DNA of 64,000 nt from the NCBI GenBank assembly GCA_022559845.1, contig CM040121.1:569396140-569460139 (forward strand), in the 5' to 3' direction. Below are positions 1-11,385 of this stretch, piece after piece. Origin of the DNA: Amorphophallus konjac (lineage: Eukaryota; Streptophyta; Magnoliopsida; Alismatales; Araceae). The notes beneath the pieces were generated by a model. That model saw only the letters and a program-made list of their open reading frames with translations. It did no database searches and was not told the origin of the DNA. The translations under genes were made by a program, and so were the position numbers. The number at the start of each line of letters is the position of its first letter. Position 1 is the first letter of the stretch.

Positions 1-930
1 GCCCATCATCGATCGGCTCACAGTTCAAAATCCCGCTTACAAAGGTCCATTTAGGATTGGCCCAGTATGCAAGCACGTGCTCTGCGCACATTTATATCTC
101 ACGTTCCTCACGGCGACCCCACGATCAGGGATTCCTAGACCACTTGGAGCGTCTCTTGCTCGTCCTCTAGTGCCTGGATCTGGTTAGCCGGGCTAACTTG
201 GGCCTTCTAATTTTGGTCCAGTTCTCGCTTAGTCACCTGGTAATGCCAATTCAGTAGGGCGAGAGAGCAGGCCACGAGGACCACGTCACGCTAGGGTGAA
301 GCTGTGAGAGAGCGGGAGGTCTCGGAGTTGATGGTCATCTGCCGATCGTTCGGCTCGATAGACTTACACATTAGCTCATAGGCCAATAGGTGGGCATCGG
401 GACTGATAACCTTGGAAAGCCCTCGAGAACTGATAGTCTGAGGCCGCAACAACGAGGTGAGTTCGCGTGGTAGCACCACCACTTCTTGCACCTGTGGCGG
501 TGTAGAAGTCGACAAAGGCGCCGGTGATTGCTCTAGAGGAGGCAAGGAGGCCTTGGCCTTATTTTTCTGGTGCTACTGTCGATCCACATTATGTTTGTAA
601 CTCCACCATGATCGGTCCCAAGCTTACGTGAGAAAGAATGAGAGTTTATGTTAAGTTGACAGTCAGCAGTAAAATTTTATCACAACAACAATATAAATTT
701 TGACTTACATATATTTTGATGAGTTATTTTCGCATTGATGCATCGTGCATTGGTATGACTGGCCGTGTGGCGAGTATTACCTGGGAAGCGATTCTTCGAT
801 TATGCTATTCTTTGTGATTATATAGCATATATATTATCGTAAATATCTCTGATATTATGAAAATATTACTATTATATATTTTCATTAAATGATATTAACC
901 TCAATTGAATATGTCATGAAAATTTTATAA
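1..930. other. Unassigned left flank, no gene recognised
   Basis: No coding region, RNA gene or element boundary could be supported here. The first 600 bases are of mixed composition. On the minus strand an 84-codon open stretch (291-545) exists, but it begins at a TTG codon and I recognise no family. From about 640 the sequence becomes strongly AT-rich with TATATA runs and looks like ordinary intergenic DNA. The duplicated segment described next begins at about 931. Confidence 0.5.
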
Positions 931-2277
931 ATTATAATGAAGTCAAAGATATAAATGTAAAATCTTGATAAATTTAATAATATATATATATATTAATAAA
1001 TTTAGTTAGAGTTGACCATGTTTTGACAGTAAAAGTATCACCAATTCACCATAACATTTTTGAAGATATCAACAATATTTATGATAATATATAAAAATTA
1101 GGAGTATATATATATATATGATAATTTAAAGAGTATATATGCAAGAGCCTCTAATTTTGCAACAATTATCCGTGTATGTTGTATAGCCAAGGTTTTATAA
1201 ATCAATCCGATACATAGTGAATCGCACATATCAGACTGCACCACTCAAAGACTAGTACAATCGGTGTGTGGTACGTAACTATAGTACGTACTCATATATT
1301 ATATATTTTATTTTATGTTTAACATTTCTTGAAAGGTAAATTAATTAAGGACGTTCCTCTCCCATGGTGGGTTTCGAGTTTGAAACTCACCGGTGTCATG
1401 TTTTTCCACATTTTTTGTTAAAAATTTTATTATTTGTAAGGGGAAAAAAATCAAAATGCAACCCACAACTGTGAAATTCAAACCCAACACGTCACGGTTA
1501 AACACGTGACACTTTAACCAACACAACTACACATGATATCATATTAATATTTATTATAACAAATATTTATTATATAGTTTCTTATCAGTGGTATTGTGGT
1601 ACAATCATATCGTACCGTATCAGTACGTAATCGATACGGCCGGTACGACCGGGCCATCAAACCTTGTGTATAGCGAGTCATATCTTTTTTTCTAAAACTT
1701 ATACTCTATTTTATACTTTAAGATTGTCTATATTTATCTTTATATCCCTAAAATAGACCTTTTTTCATGTAGGTGACTGCAATCAAATGTTAATCTTCCC
1801 GACTTAATTATAGTTTAGTCATATTTTAATTACAATTTCAAGCTAAAGAATCATGTTGATCCATTTTAAAAATATGGATGTTCCATTAGTCTACATTTGG
1901 ACATGAGTGAGAGCATGATTTGTCCGATCACACCGTATCAGTATGTCCTGATCGTGCCATCGAAAAATTGACACGTTGGCACGAACCATTATGATGCTAC
2001 CTAATACTCTTATTTTTAATAGTAAAAATTTATTTTTAAATAAAAAATATTTTTGACTCAATATTTTTGTTCTCGACACACCATACTGTACCAAATCATA
2101 TCATTTAGAAATAGGCGCGGTTCGATCTAGTGCTACTGTAAACCTTGCATAAGAGGCCATTTCTTTATCTTAATAGATTTAGAAGTGACTCTTTTCATGT
2201 GTGTGTGCGTGCGTGCGTTCATAACCTGATGACTAAAATCGTCAAAATCACATAATGTACTTGGTTCCAACACTAAG

Positions 2278-2747
2278 GTCATGTTTGGTGTAGAGTTTGC
2301 ATTTTGGATTATAATGAAAAGTTACTTTTCTCGCACCCATGTCTAATGGTACAAATTTTGTAGAATGCAAAATCGCATTTGGGAGTGTATAAGGTGAGAG
2401 AAAATGTAGTAGTGCTTTTTTTAGGGTGACGTAAAGTGTGGCATTTCTTTTCACGAAAATGACCCTGGTGTGAATTAGGGACAGTCTACTTTTTGGCGGG
2501 CACAATGGTCATTTATCTTTAAAATCCACAAAAGTGACCAAGAAGTTGGGTGTGAGTTACTTTTGACGAAAAGTAAGAGAGAGAGGATGCCAAGTCTTTC
2601 TCTCTCCTCTTACCCAAAATCCAACACACAGGGAAACTGAGGCAAGTTTGGCGCATTTGAATGGGATTAATTTTTTTTTGAGATTTCCAATGATTAAAAG
2701 CCCATAATCCATTATCTAACTAGTTCTCGAATGCGGCCTAAGAACAT
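2278..2747. repeat. About 470-bp segment present in copy A, absent from copy B
   Basis: In copy A the sequence runs from CACTAAGG into a 470-bp block and then to AACAAAATAGG. In copy B (about 30850-30860) the same flanks are almost directly joined. Both edges of the block carry a CATGTTTGG-type direct repeat (near 2280 and near 2744). The difference could be a deletion in copy B between these repeats, or insertion of a small non-autonomous element in copy A. I found no convincing terminal inverted repeat, so I do not call it a MITE. Confidence 0.55.
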
Positions 2748-3465
2748 GTTTGGAACAAAATAGGGATTATGGATTCTTTTCATAATTCAATAGAAAAAGA
2801 AAAAGCTATGTTAAGGCTCGCCTCCTTCTATTTTTTAAATAATATATACGGGGAAAAAGTTGGGACAATAGAATTTCAAATCTCACCTTTTTTTCTCTCT
2901 CTCCCTTTCAACCATAATACTATTTTTTAAAAATGTGATGGGACATTGTCTCAATTAAGAGAGATTATGAGAGGTTGAGATACAAAGAAAAGAGTATCTC
3001 ACCGGTGGCGGAGTGGACACCCTCTTCTTTTAAAGGGGGAGATCCTGAGTTCAATACTCGATCCCCCCTCCCCATTATTTTCTTTACCTATCGAAAAAAA
3101 GCTTCATAATCCACAGCTCATTCATTGCATATCAAGGATTAAAAATTTGATTCAAATGTTGATCGAACTAACTCAATAAAAAACTCAAATGCGACTCATC
3201 CTTATGCGAATAATGGACAAAGATAGTACAGGATAAAGGGCTTAAGATAGTTATTATTTGACTATCATGTATGTTGCATATGTTACAACACTTTAATTTA
3301 TTTATTATGAAATCAAGTTACAAAGGCCATGATATATATAGAGTTTGAGAAAGAGAGAGTGAAGCCGAGATACAGAGCTTGAGAAAGAGAAGAATATGGT
3401 CTTCATTGGGGCCGTCGAGCTTATAGACCAAGCCTCTAAGGCAGGAGAGCTTCTGAAGCTGAGAG

Positions 3466-4125
3466 CTAAGTCAGACATCACCGGTGACATCTCTGGATGA
3501 GCTCTATGATGCTTTTGTATAACTAGTCCCATGCCACGCCGAGGGTTGGGAGAACATGGGGCCTCGAGATGGCTGGGCCAGAGAATCCGGCGTGGCGGTT
3601 GTAGCTCGAGCGGATAGTAGGCAGATCCTCTGGAGGATAGGGCCAAGTAGAAGGAATCGGACAACGGTGGAGCATAGAGGCTGGGAACCTTGATCCCACG
3701 GGCTACTGTACTGGAAGGAGGGCCTGACTGAGATCCAGTGTAAGAGTTGTATCAACATGTCGAAGATTGTCAGGGAGACTTGCCTTGGGGGACCTTTAGG
3801 GGATCATGCCATCTTCCACGGTTCATGGCCGAGGTGCCTTCTTGCCTATGGAGTTGGGAGGGCCACCTCGACATGGTTTCGGGGCTCGTGAGAGGACCTT
3901 GTTGAACTTCTCCTCCGAGCTGACCGCAACAATAGGAGTCTTAAGGGGAACCTGCGTATATTCTCCTTGCAAGATAGAAGTTCTCACTGGGGTGAGGATG
4001 TCATGGGAGAGCTCTCTGATGTTTAAGTCAGTAAGCGAGTGAGAAGAAGGAATGGGAGCTCTCAGGAATGATGGATGTGCAGGGCATGCGAGAGTAGCCT
4101 TGCGAAAGCGGAGGAGAAGGACCAT
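3466..4125 (-). pseudogene. Degenerate host-like reading frame, copy A
   Basis: On the minus strand one frame from an ATG at 4125 to a TAG at 3466-3468 reads as coherent protein for about 220 codons but is interrupted by in-frame stops. The stops include a TGA at 3823-3825, a TAG near 3704, one after a Trp-Asp pair near 3526, and one near 3483. The same frame can be followed in copy B (31562-31933 and 40652-40745) with amino-acid replacements such as Lys/Glu and Asn/Asp, and with only one stop in the part seen. Recognisable stretches include EEKFN, SYNRHAGFSGP and DWLYKSIIEL. I do not recognise the family and see no transposon motif. It could be a captured or dead host gene fragment; the stop near 3704 is shared by both copies and so predates the duplication. 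Confidence 0.4.
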
Positions 4126-4289
4126 TCATGAGGTGACGTTGCCCTCATTTTTGCCTATGTTGCATACCATGGAGGAGGCCGTAGAGACCTATTTTTATAG
4201 CTAGTGAAGTCAGGGGTGATAAGATTGTAGACTTGAAAGGATCATATGGAATGGCGGAGCTGCTAGAGCAGTGAAGGTTACAGATGTGA

Positions 4290-5377
4290 ATTATAATGAA
4301 GTCAAAGGTATATATGCAAAATCTTAATACATTTAGTAGTATAAATATATAAAAATATATAATTTTTAAAATAAATTTAGTTGGAGTTGATCACGTTTTG
4401 CCAGTAAGAGTATCATCGTAACATTTTTGAATATATCAAGAGTATTTATGATAATATGAAAAAATAAGAGTATATAAATAAATATGATAATTGAAAGAGT
4501 ATACATGCAAGAGCCTCTTATTTTGCAACACTTGTTCATGTATGTTGTATAGTCAAGATTTTACAAACAGATTTGATACGGGGTGAACCACACGTATCAG
4601 ACTGTACGACCTAAAGATCGGTGTGATCGATGCGTGGTACGCAACTGGTACATATTCATATATTACATATTTTATTTTATGTTTAACATTTTTTGAAATG
4701 TAAATTAGTTAAGGACGTTCTTCTCCCATGGTAGGTTTCGAGTTTTAAACTCACCGGTGTCACATTTTTTCACATTTTTTGTTAATTTTTTTACTATGTT
4801 CAAGGGGGGAAAAGCCAAAATGCAATCCACAACTGTGAGATTCAAACCCAACACGTCGCGATTAAACACGTAACACCAAACCAACTCAATTACACATGAT
4901 ATCATATTAATATTTATTATAACAAATATTTATTATATAATTTCTAATCAGTGATACATTGCGGTACAATCATACCGTATCGTATCAGTATGTAATCGAT
5001 ACAGTCGATACGACTTGGCCATCAAACTTTGTGTATAGCGAGTCATATCTTTTTTTCAAAATCTTATACTCTATATTATACTTTAAGGTTGTCTATATTT
5101 TTCTTTATATCCCTAAAGTAGACCTTTTTCATTGAGGTGACTACAACCAAATGCGAATATTCCTGACTTAATTATAGTTTAGTCATATTTTAATTACAAT
5201 TTCAAGCTAAAGAATCATGTTGATCCATTTTAAAAATTTGGATGTTCCATTAGTCTACATTTGGACATGAGTGAGAGCATGGTTTGCTAGATTGCACCGT
5301 ATTAATATGTCCCGACCGTGCCAACGAAAAATTGGCACGTTGGCATGCACCATTACGATGCTATCTAATACTCTTAT
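4290..5377 (+). repeat. Duplication copy B, fragment 1
   Basis: First piece of copy B, aligned with 931-2013 of copy A. It ends in the CTTAT target-site duplication (5373-5377) of the minus-strand LTR element that follows. It is AT-rich and contains no gene. Confidence 0.85.
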
Positions 5378-7233
5378 TGTAACGACCCGAGAATCTGATT
5401 ATCGGGAGAGACCCGATAACCCGAGACTCGAACCGCCGCCCACGAGCCGGGAGGGCTCGGAAGGGCTAAAAGGAGTGTGGAGACACAAAGAAATAGGAAA
5501 TAAAGTAGGACAATTCAATAATTAACAAAAATAAATAAACAACTACAGCTACAATAGAGTCCAGTCCAACAGAAAGTACAGTCTAAAGCAGTAAAAACGT
5601 ACCACATGCCAAGTGAACACTCGGCCCGGCGAGCTGACAACTGAGAACCTCCGAACAGCACCCTCGAACCTCGAGGAAGAACCGCCACACCTGAAAAGTA
5701 AGGAATGAGTCTCCAAAACAGAGACTCAGCAGGGATCCCGTGGAACCCCAACCGGAAACAACGATGGTAGCGGAAAGGAAGGTTACAACGACAGCAGGAA
5801 CAGCGAACCGGTGGCCGGTCGAAACTCGGCACTACAGCTACTCCTACTGTACCAGAAACACACCCCGATCTCACGATCGGGGGCTACCGAACTACACTAG
5901 TACCGCTTACCGAAGTAAAAACTCACGGCAACCACGCCGTAGAGGCCTGTCTCCCAGGACACGGCAAACCTGGACACACTGTCCAAGGTGCAACCCCGAC
6001 CATCCGATCGCGGTACCGCACAACAAGACGCAACCTCGGTAAAGTCACTAGCACTAGTCTAACGGCACGAAAACCAATACGCGTGCCGGCGGCGAAACAA
6101 CCAAAACTCAACGGTCCACACGACCGAAAACCCGAAGGTCAAAGTCACGGAAACTGACAGTCTGTCACTCTCTATTCAGAACAGGAGTACCTCCCACTAG
6201 AAGCAAGGCTGAATGCGTCCACTGACGTCTTAGTCCGCGCCTCAGGTGTCTCCCTCCGGCCCAGCGGGAACTGAGACACCGTACAAGTAACCACAAACAA
6301 GTGACTAGCTGGGGTCACGCCCGTCGACGTGGGTCCAACCGCCCCCAACCACGTGTGCACACACAGACCGTGCGTCCCTGGTCTGGCCCTCTGATCGGTT
6401 TTCCCCTCAGCCGGACTCTGGTTGCTAGACGCGGGGCTCGACAGAAACCGGTCCACAAACTGTCTCTAAGGGTAGCCTCTCCACCACTCCCTGGTAGGAC
6501 CACACGCGTGTAAGCAGGCTATGACTAGTGGAGGGTCACTACGGAGTAGAGTCTCAAGTCAACGGAAAACAACGTCCGAACCCGACGACGTACGGGGACC
6601 ATCCCACGTACCAGCACCGTCGCACGGTGACCACAGTCGGAGAAGAAACGGGACTCACAGCCCACGGGCCGCACAGTCGACCACGCAGAAACGCATAAAC
6701 ATGGTTCCCAAAGCAACTCACAGGCCGCCAAACCAAATCCCACTATCAGGGAAAGGCGAGAACCCTCCAGCCCAGGCTGGCAACTGGACTCGCAGTCTAA
6801 GGCCATACGCGTGGCCCACGCGGAAAGCACAGAAGCATGATTCCCAGGGCAACGCACAAGCTACCACGTCGATAACTGGACTCACAGTCCAAGGCCAAAC
6901 GCATGGCCCACTCGGGAATCATCTTCCAGGAAAACTCACGGCATGCGGGAGAGACCCCACCGCACCCCCACTGAGACACGGTGACTCGGTCTAGCGTAAC
7001 ACAAAAGCCCGACACGCGAGAAGTCACCCGGACTCTCAAACCTACGGGCACGCTAAACGAGGTAGCACGGTCCTCCCGACACCCTCAAAACACAGACACA
7101 GAATCCCACGGGTGTCTGGGGCACTCATAAGACCGCAAGTCGACCACTGGGTCACGACCGGGTCGAGTAGGGACCGACACAATGCGAAACGATCGCGGAG
7201 AACACGAAAACTCATCTCGGCACCACACAGAGC

Positions 7234-7794
7234 CTGACGGTCTAACCTTGGGCCGTCACAGTCTGTAACGGTCCAAGCCTCGACCATCACAACCATTCTG
7301 ACGCACCAACAAAGGGCCATCAGACGCTCGGTGCAAAGTTGGGTGTGACGCGCCTACATTGGTGCGTCACAGTCTCTGACGCGTCAGCCCTGGTGCGTCA
7401 CAGTCTCTGACGCGACAGCCCTGATGCGTCACAAGACAAGATGGAACCAATTGTGACGCGTCCCACTCGGTGCGTCACAGGCTGTAACGGAGCAACTCTG
7501 GTGCGTTACAAGGTGGGTACGCGTCCGCTCTGATGCACCCACACAGGGGCGTTACAAGACTGTGACGCGCCAGCCTTGGTGCGTCACAGGCCTTAACCCC
7601 AAACGGTCAAAACCAACGAACGGAAGCCAACGGTTTGATCGTCCCTGACGGTCCAACCCAGGCGCGTCACAGCGTCGTGGCGGTCTATCGTGGGACCGTC
7701 ACACCCACAGATCACCAACAAAGGCTAACGGGCCCTGTGACGCACCCACCCTGGGGCGTCACAGGCTGTGACGCTCACTGGAAGGACCGTCACA
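7234..7794. repeat. Hairpin array, GTGACGC type (LARD-3 left LTR)
   Basis: About 13 inverted-repeat units spaced roughly 30-45 bp apart. The commonest unit is TGTGACGC, about 12 nt, then GCGTCACA. Perfect 8-bp arms occur for example near 7353, 7453 and 7561. A 10-bp version (CCTGTGACGC with its complement) lies near 7734-7765. Variant units change both arms together, for example TGTAACG with CGTTACA near 7482 and GGCGGTC with GACCGTC near 7679. Inside the arms, further pairs form if G.U wobble is allowed on the plus-strand RNA. Confidence 0.85.
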
Positions 7795-8326
7795 CCCGTC
7801 CGAGAGCAAAACGGCCTGAAACGACCCGAAAAACGTCCTACGCCCCCATACCTCCACGGTAGATGGGGAAAACAAGGGGGAAGCCCCCAAATAGCCCCTA
7901 GCATGCATCTAAGGCCTCGGATCGGCCAAAAACGTAATGAAACGGGAGATCGGCCCACAAGCCCTAAAACATGGATTTTTCTCCAAATCGCCCCGATTAT
8001 CCCGCTCGGCTCACCATGGCCTACGAAACTCACGGGAACGAAAGAGCACGAGCTGGGGGTCCATCTCCCTACCTCCACCGAAGATTTCGCGCCCCGAGCT
8101 CGCCGATCCACGAAGAAAACGCCGTGAAACCCTCGCCGCTCCACGAACCCGCGACCGAGCTTCCACGCGCCACTGGCCCTCGATCCTCGACCCGTTCCCC
8201 GTTCCTTGCCTCCCGCCATCACCGCCTCGCCCTCCTCCGCCACCGTCGGCCGCCCGGGGAGAGGGGGAGAGAAAGAGATGAGAGAGAGTGAGAAAGAGAG
8301 AATGAGAGGGGGAGAGAGAAAATGGT

Positions 8327-8339
8327 TAATATATATAGA
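8327..8339 (-). promoter_or_regulatory. TATA-like element in LARD-3 LTR
   Basis: On the minus strand the sequence reads CTATATATATTAACC about 220 bp into the LTR, followed by a CT-rich tract. The same arrangement occurs in LARD-1 and LARD-2, which makes it the probable RNA polymerase II promoter of the element. Confidence 0.5.
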
Positions 8340-8556
8340 AAAACCCGAAAATTGTAGAAATTCAGAAAATTATGAAAAATTACCTCCGCGATCCTCGGAA
8401 GGAACACAACGCAGTGGTACTGTCCCGGAGTCGAAGAACGCCACGGTTCGCCCTGCACAGAGTTCCGAAGGCACATTAGGGAAAAATACGTGTAAAGCAC
8501 AAAATACACTCCGAGACCCACTAAAAGATCCGGAAAAAAAAACCTGGGGCATTACA

Positions 8557-8572
8557 GCCCTCCCCCCTTAAA
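8557..8572 (-). other. LARD-3 polypurine tract
   Basis: On the minus strand TTTAAGGGGGGAGGGC directly precedes TGTAATGCCCC of the 3' LTR. This is the plus-strand DNA primer site of reverse transcription. The same motif, preceded by a GAGGA(C/T)GAA(A/T)TT sequence, is found in LARD-1 and LARD-2. Confidence 0.85.
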
Positions 8573-11373
8573 GAAAATTCATCCTCAAAATTCAGGACGT
8601 AGCACGAAGTCACAGGAGAATAGCACTGAACCAACTGACAACGCTGTCAGATACCCAGCACAGAAAACCTCGGTTCTCACAAAAACACCGATCCTGAGGG
8701 ACACAGCCAGACTTACAATCACAAACAACACCTCGCTCCGCGCGCCATGCACACCGGCCATCAGAGTAGGCATATACCAGAGGACACAGTCCTGCATCAC
8801 CTTAGACACCACGGAAACCAATCAAGGCGCCGTAGCTACCATCTCGCCCCCCGAGGAAACACACCTTCGACACGAGAAACAGCTACCGATCCAACCCATG
8901 GTCGGCAGACGACCCAGACGTCAGTTTCGCAAACCCGCCGACTGGTCTCACGCCTGACACAAAGGAACAGCCAAAACCGAGCTCCCACCAGCTCACACAG
9001 CCATCTCAACAGACCGCAACCAGAACAACGGCTCAGCGCCAAGAATCACCTCACACGTGGCAAGCTGAAAGCCAGACATAACACCGTGCCAACTCTTGTC
9101 AGAAGACAAACTTCGACAAAGCCCTGATCCTGTCCGGAAAGGCACATCACAGAAACGACCACCAAAGGTCTCGCTGGCACACGGCTCTCGCCACGCTCGA
9201 GCCCCGACAACCAGCATCTTCTGTCTGTGAATAGACCATCCACTGGTCGCCAGATACACGTCAACGGGAAACCTCCACCGGCCTAACAGGCACGATCCAA
9301 CTCACAGTAGGCCATCCGCTGACTCACACACAGACTGATGCCACATCTCGAGCTACACTCCTCTCGGACTCCGCATCCGAGCTCGAACATCGCGCCAACT
9401 CGACCCTCTCGGGGAGCACGATGAAACTAGATGACAAGATCCTGGTGTCCTCAGTCATCACCTCACTCGACTCAGGCTCACAGGGGAACCATCCCATGCT
9501 GGTCGCCAAACCAGGGATAACCATTGCGACACCAACGTTCCATTAAGGACCACCACGCACAAGCGTCACTACTCCGTTTGGTCTCATCGAAGCCTTCGTC
9601 TCAATTAATCCAAGTGGACACCTGCCAATCCCGATTCCGCCCTTATCACAGAGCCACGGGATACCACCTGAACAATGCTCACGGGTCCCCAAGCAACATA
9701 CATCTCACCGTGGTCGGCTACGAGACTAGCCTTACCAGTCACTCGCAGCCACCAACAGGAACCCACAGTCTGCCAGAGATCACTTCTCCAAAAATGATCT
9801 CATCTGAGGACACGACTGGGAACACAAGTCGGGCACCAAGCCACCGACTCTGACCAACACGTCCTCGACCTTCGTCAGGCGACATCCTCAACAACCCTAG
9901 CCGGGTCTAACACCGGCGCCTGACACGACTTCCATCACCGGAACAAGGTACTCATGCGGCGCACTAGCCAGCACATTCCCCAACACTCCATCTTGCCAGT
10001 GCCAAGAATCACGATATCTCGGGCAACGGCACGGCAACAACACATTTCACATAGAGGAACCAATCCTTCAATGCTCAACGCAAACTCAGGAATCTGCCCG
10101 TAGCAACAAACACTACGATCCTGAACCAGTGGGTCACAAGTCCACCACGCTTCCGCTGTGCACTCTGATCCACGCGCACAGCCACAAATTCTCGAGAACA
10201 CCGCCCAACCAGCACTCGTCCTTTCGAAAAAGCGCCAACACCCTTTCACGACAAGGGAATGGGCACAACTTCTCATAGGCAACCACCTGGCCAAGACAAG
10301 GAGCACGTCTCGCACGGACTTCATGGCACACAAGGCCAACCAATCCAAACACATAATGCAAGACGACGAACCTTAGCCCAACACAATCTCTCCAACCAAA
10401 GGAGAAACCAAACGCACTTCCGACCAATGGAAGAACTCCACGCTCGACCTGACCTCGAACCTTGCGCATGCTGGAAACAGCACCATCCAGCACCAAGGAA
10501 AACCATCGCCTCCATCAGGTTAGCGCCTCCGACACACTCTGCAAGTGTCACATCGGACCACAATCACAGCATCTCTCGATGCACCACCGCTGCAATTCCT
10601 CGAACTGCAACACACCACGCCAAGAGCCGCAACACGAGCCATAACGACAACCGCCAACGCTCATCCTCGAGTCTCGAACTCGCCGTGGAGCCTTCGCATC
10701 TCAAGCTAACTCTAGGGCGAACACAACCCATCCACTGATAGAAACACAGGAGCAAAGACTTACCGGGACATCTCTGCCAAATCCTGCCTTGAAATCCATA
10801 GAACAATCGGGACCGACACGTCATTCTGACGCCATAGAGCACGACAAGAACACCAGGCTCGACGAAACAGCAGCTCACCGAGAAGATATTCCGCTCACCC
10901 GAGCACACTTCTCAATCAGAACACCCGCTCTGCCACCTTAAACTACGACCTGAACACCTCAGGGGCTGGACAAACCTCAAGCTGGAGTGGCCAAAATCGA
11001 CAGCAACTCCCTCAGAGCACGCTCACGGCCACTTAACCACGAACAATCCTCTCCACCCATCTAACCACGCTGCAGATTCCTCGAACGCAGCACCGCGAGC
11101 TCACGCCTGCCAGCAACCTCTGCCCAACGCAGCACGACCAGGGCCACCACCGATGAGGGAGAAGGCTCTCGGCCTCGATCCTTAGACCCCATGCTGGCAC
11201 GAAAGCCGCGGATAACAACCACTTTCACAGCGCCGCACAGTGCACTCAAGCTCTCAAGCGAGAAACTAGGCAAAAATTGAACACAAAACCCTATGCCAGC
11301 TGCCGACTGTACTGGACCTCATGGACTCTGATCACTGCAATATTTCGAATTCCTATGTACGTCCACAACCACC
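8573..11373 (-). other. LARD-3 internal region, non-coding
   Basis: About 2.8 kb homologous along its length to the interiors of LARD-1 and LARD-2 in reverse orientation. Open frames occur on both strands, but they lack ATG starts, break at different places in the three copies and match no Gag, protease, reverse transcriptase, RNase H or integrase motif. The conserved interior probably contributes RNA packaging or dimerisation signals; that is an inference. Confidence 0.7.
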
Positions 11374-11385
11374 GCTCTAATACCA
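11374..11385 (-). other. LARD-3 primer-binding site
   Basis: On the minus strand TGGTATTAGAGC lies three bases after the LTR end. It differs by one base from TGGTATCAGAGC, the complement of the 3' end of plant initiator tRNA-Met. Confidence 0.8.

Larger units (their letters stand above)
931..4289 (+). repeat. Tandem segmental duplication, copy A (empty-site copy)
   Basis: This segment of about 3.36 kb is followed at 4290 by a diverged second copy in the same orientation. The match begins at AATTATAATGAAGTCAAAG (about 930 and about 4289) and can be followed through every fragment of copy B up to about 3925, aligned with 40745. Copy A keeps the uninterrupted version of each insertion site: CTTAT at 2009-2013, TGTAC at 2087-2091, GGTGC at 3833-3837, and the copia site near 3931-3935. 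The copies differ by many substitutions and small indels, so the duplication is much older than most of the insertions. The part 3926-4289 has no partner inside the window. I expect it beyond the right edge, after the 3' LTR of the copia element. Confidence 0.85.
5378..8556 (-). repeat. LARD-3 3' LTR (left copy)
   Basis: 3179-bp LTR beginning TGTAACGACCC and ending GGGGCATTACA on the plus strand, that is TGTAATGCCCC...GGGTCGTTACA in element sense. In element sense the order is: a U3 of about 220 bp, a TATA-like stretch, a pyrimidine-rich leader, a short reading frame (about 8230-8070) shared with LARD-2, a possible splice donor (8071-8072), the hairpin array, and a possible splice acceptor (5691-5692) before the LTR end. 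Confidence 0.9.

Noticed and set aside
291..545. 84-codon minus-strand frame as a host exon
   Set aside because: No ATG start, no splice context I can defend, and no recognised family.
2278..2747. MITE call for the 470-bp block
   Set aside because: No convincing terminal inverted repeats; the direct repeats at the edges fit a deletion in the other copy equally well.
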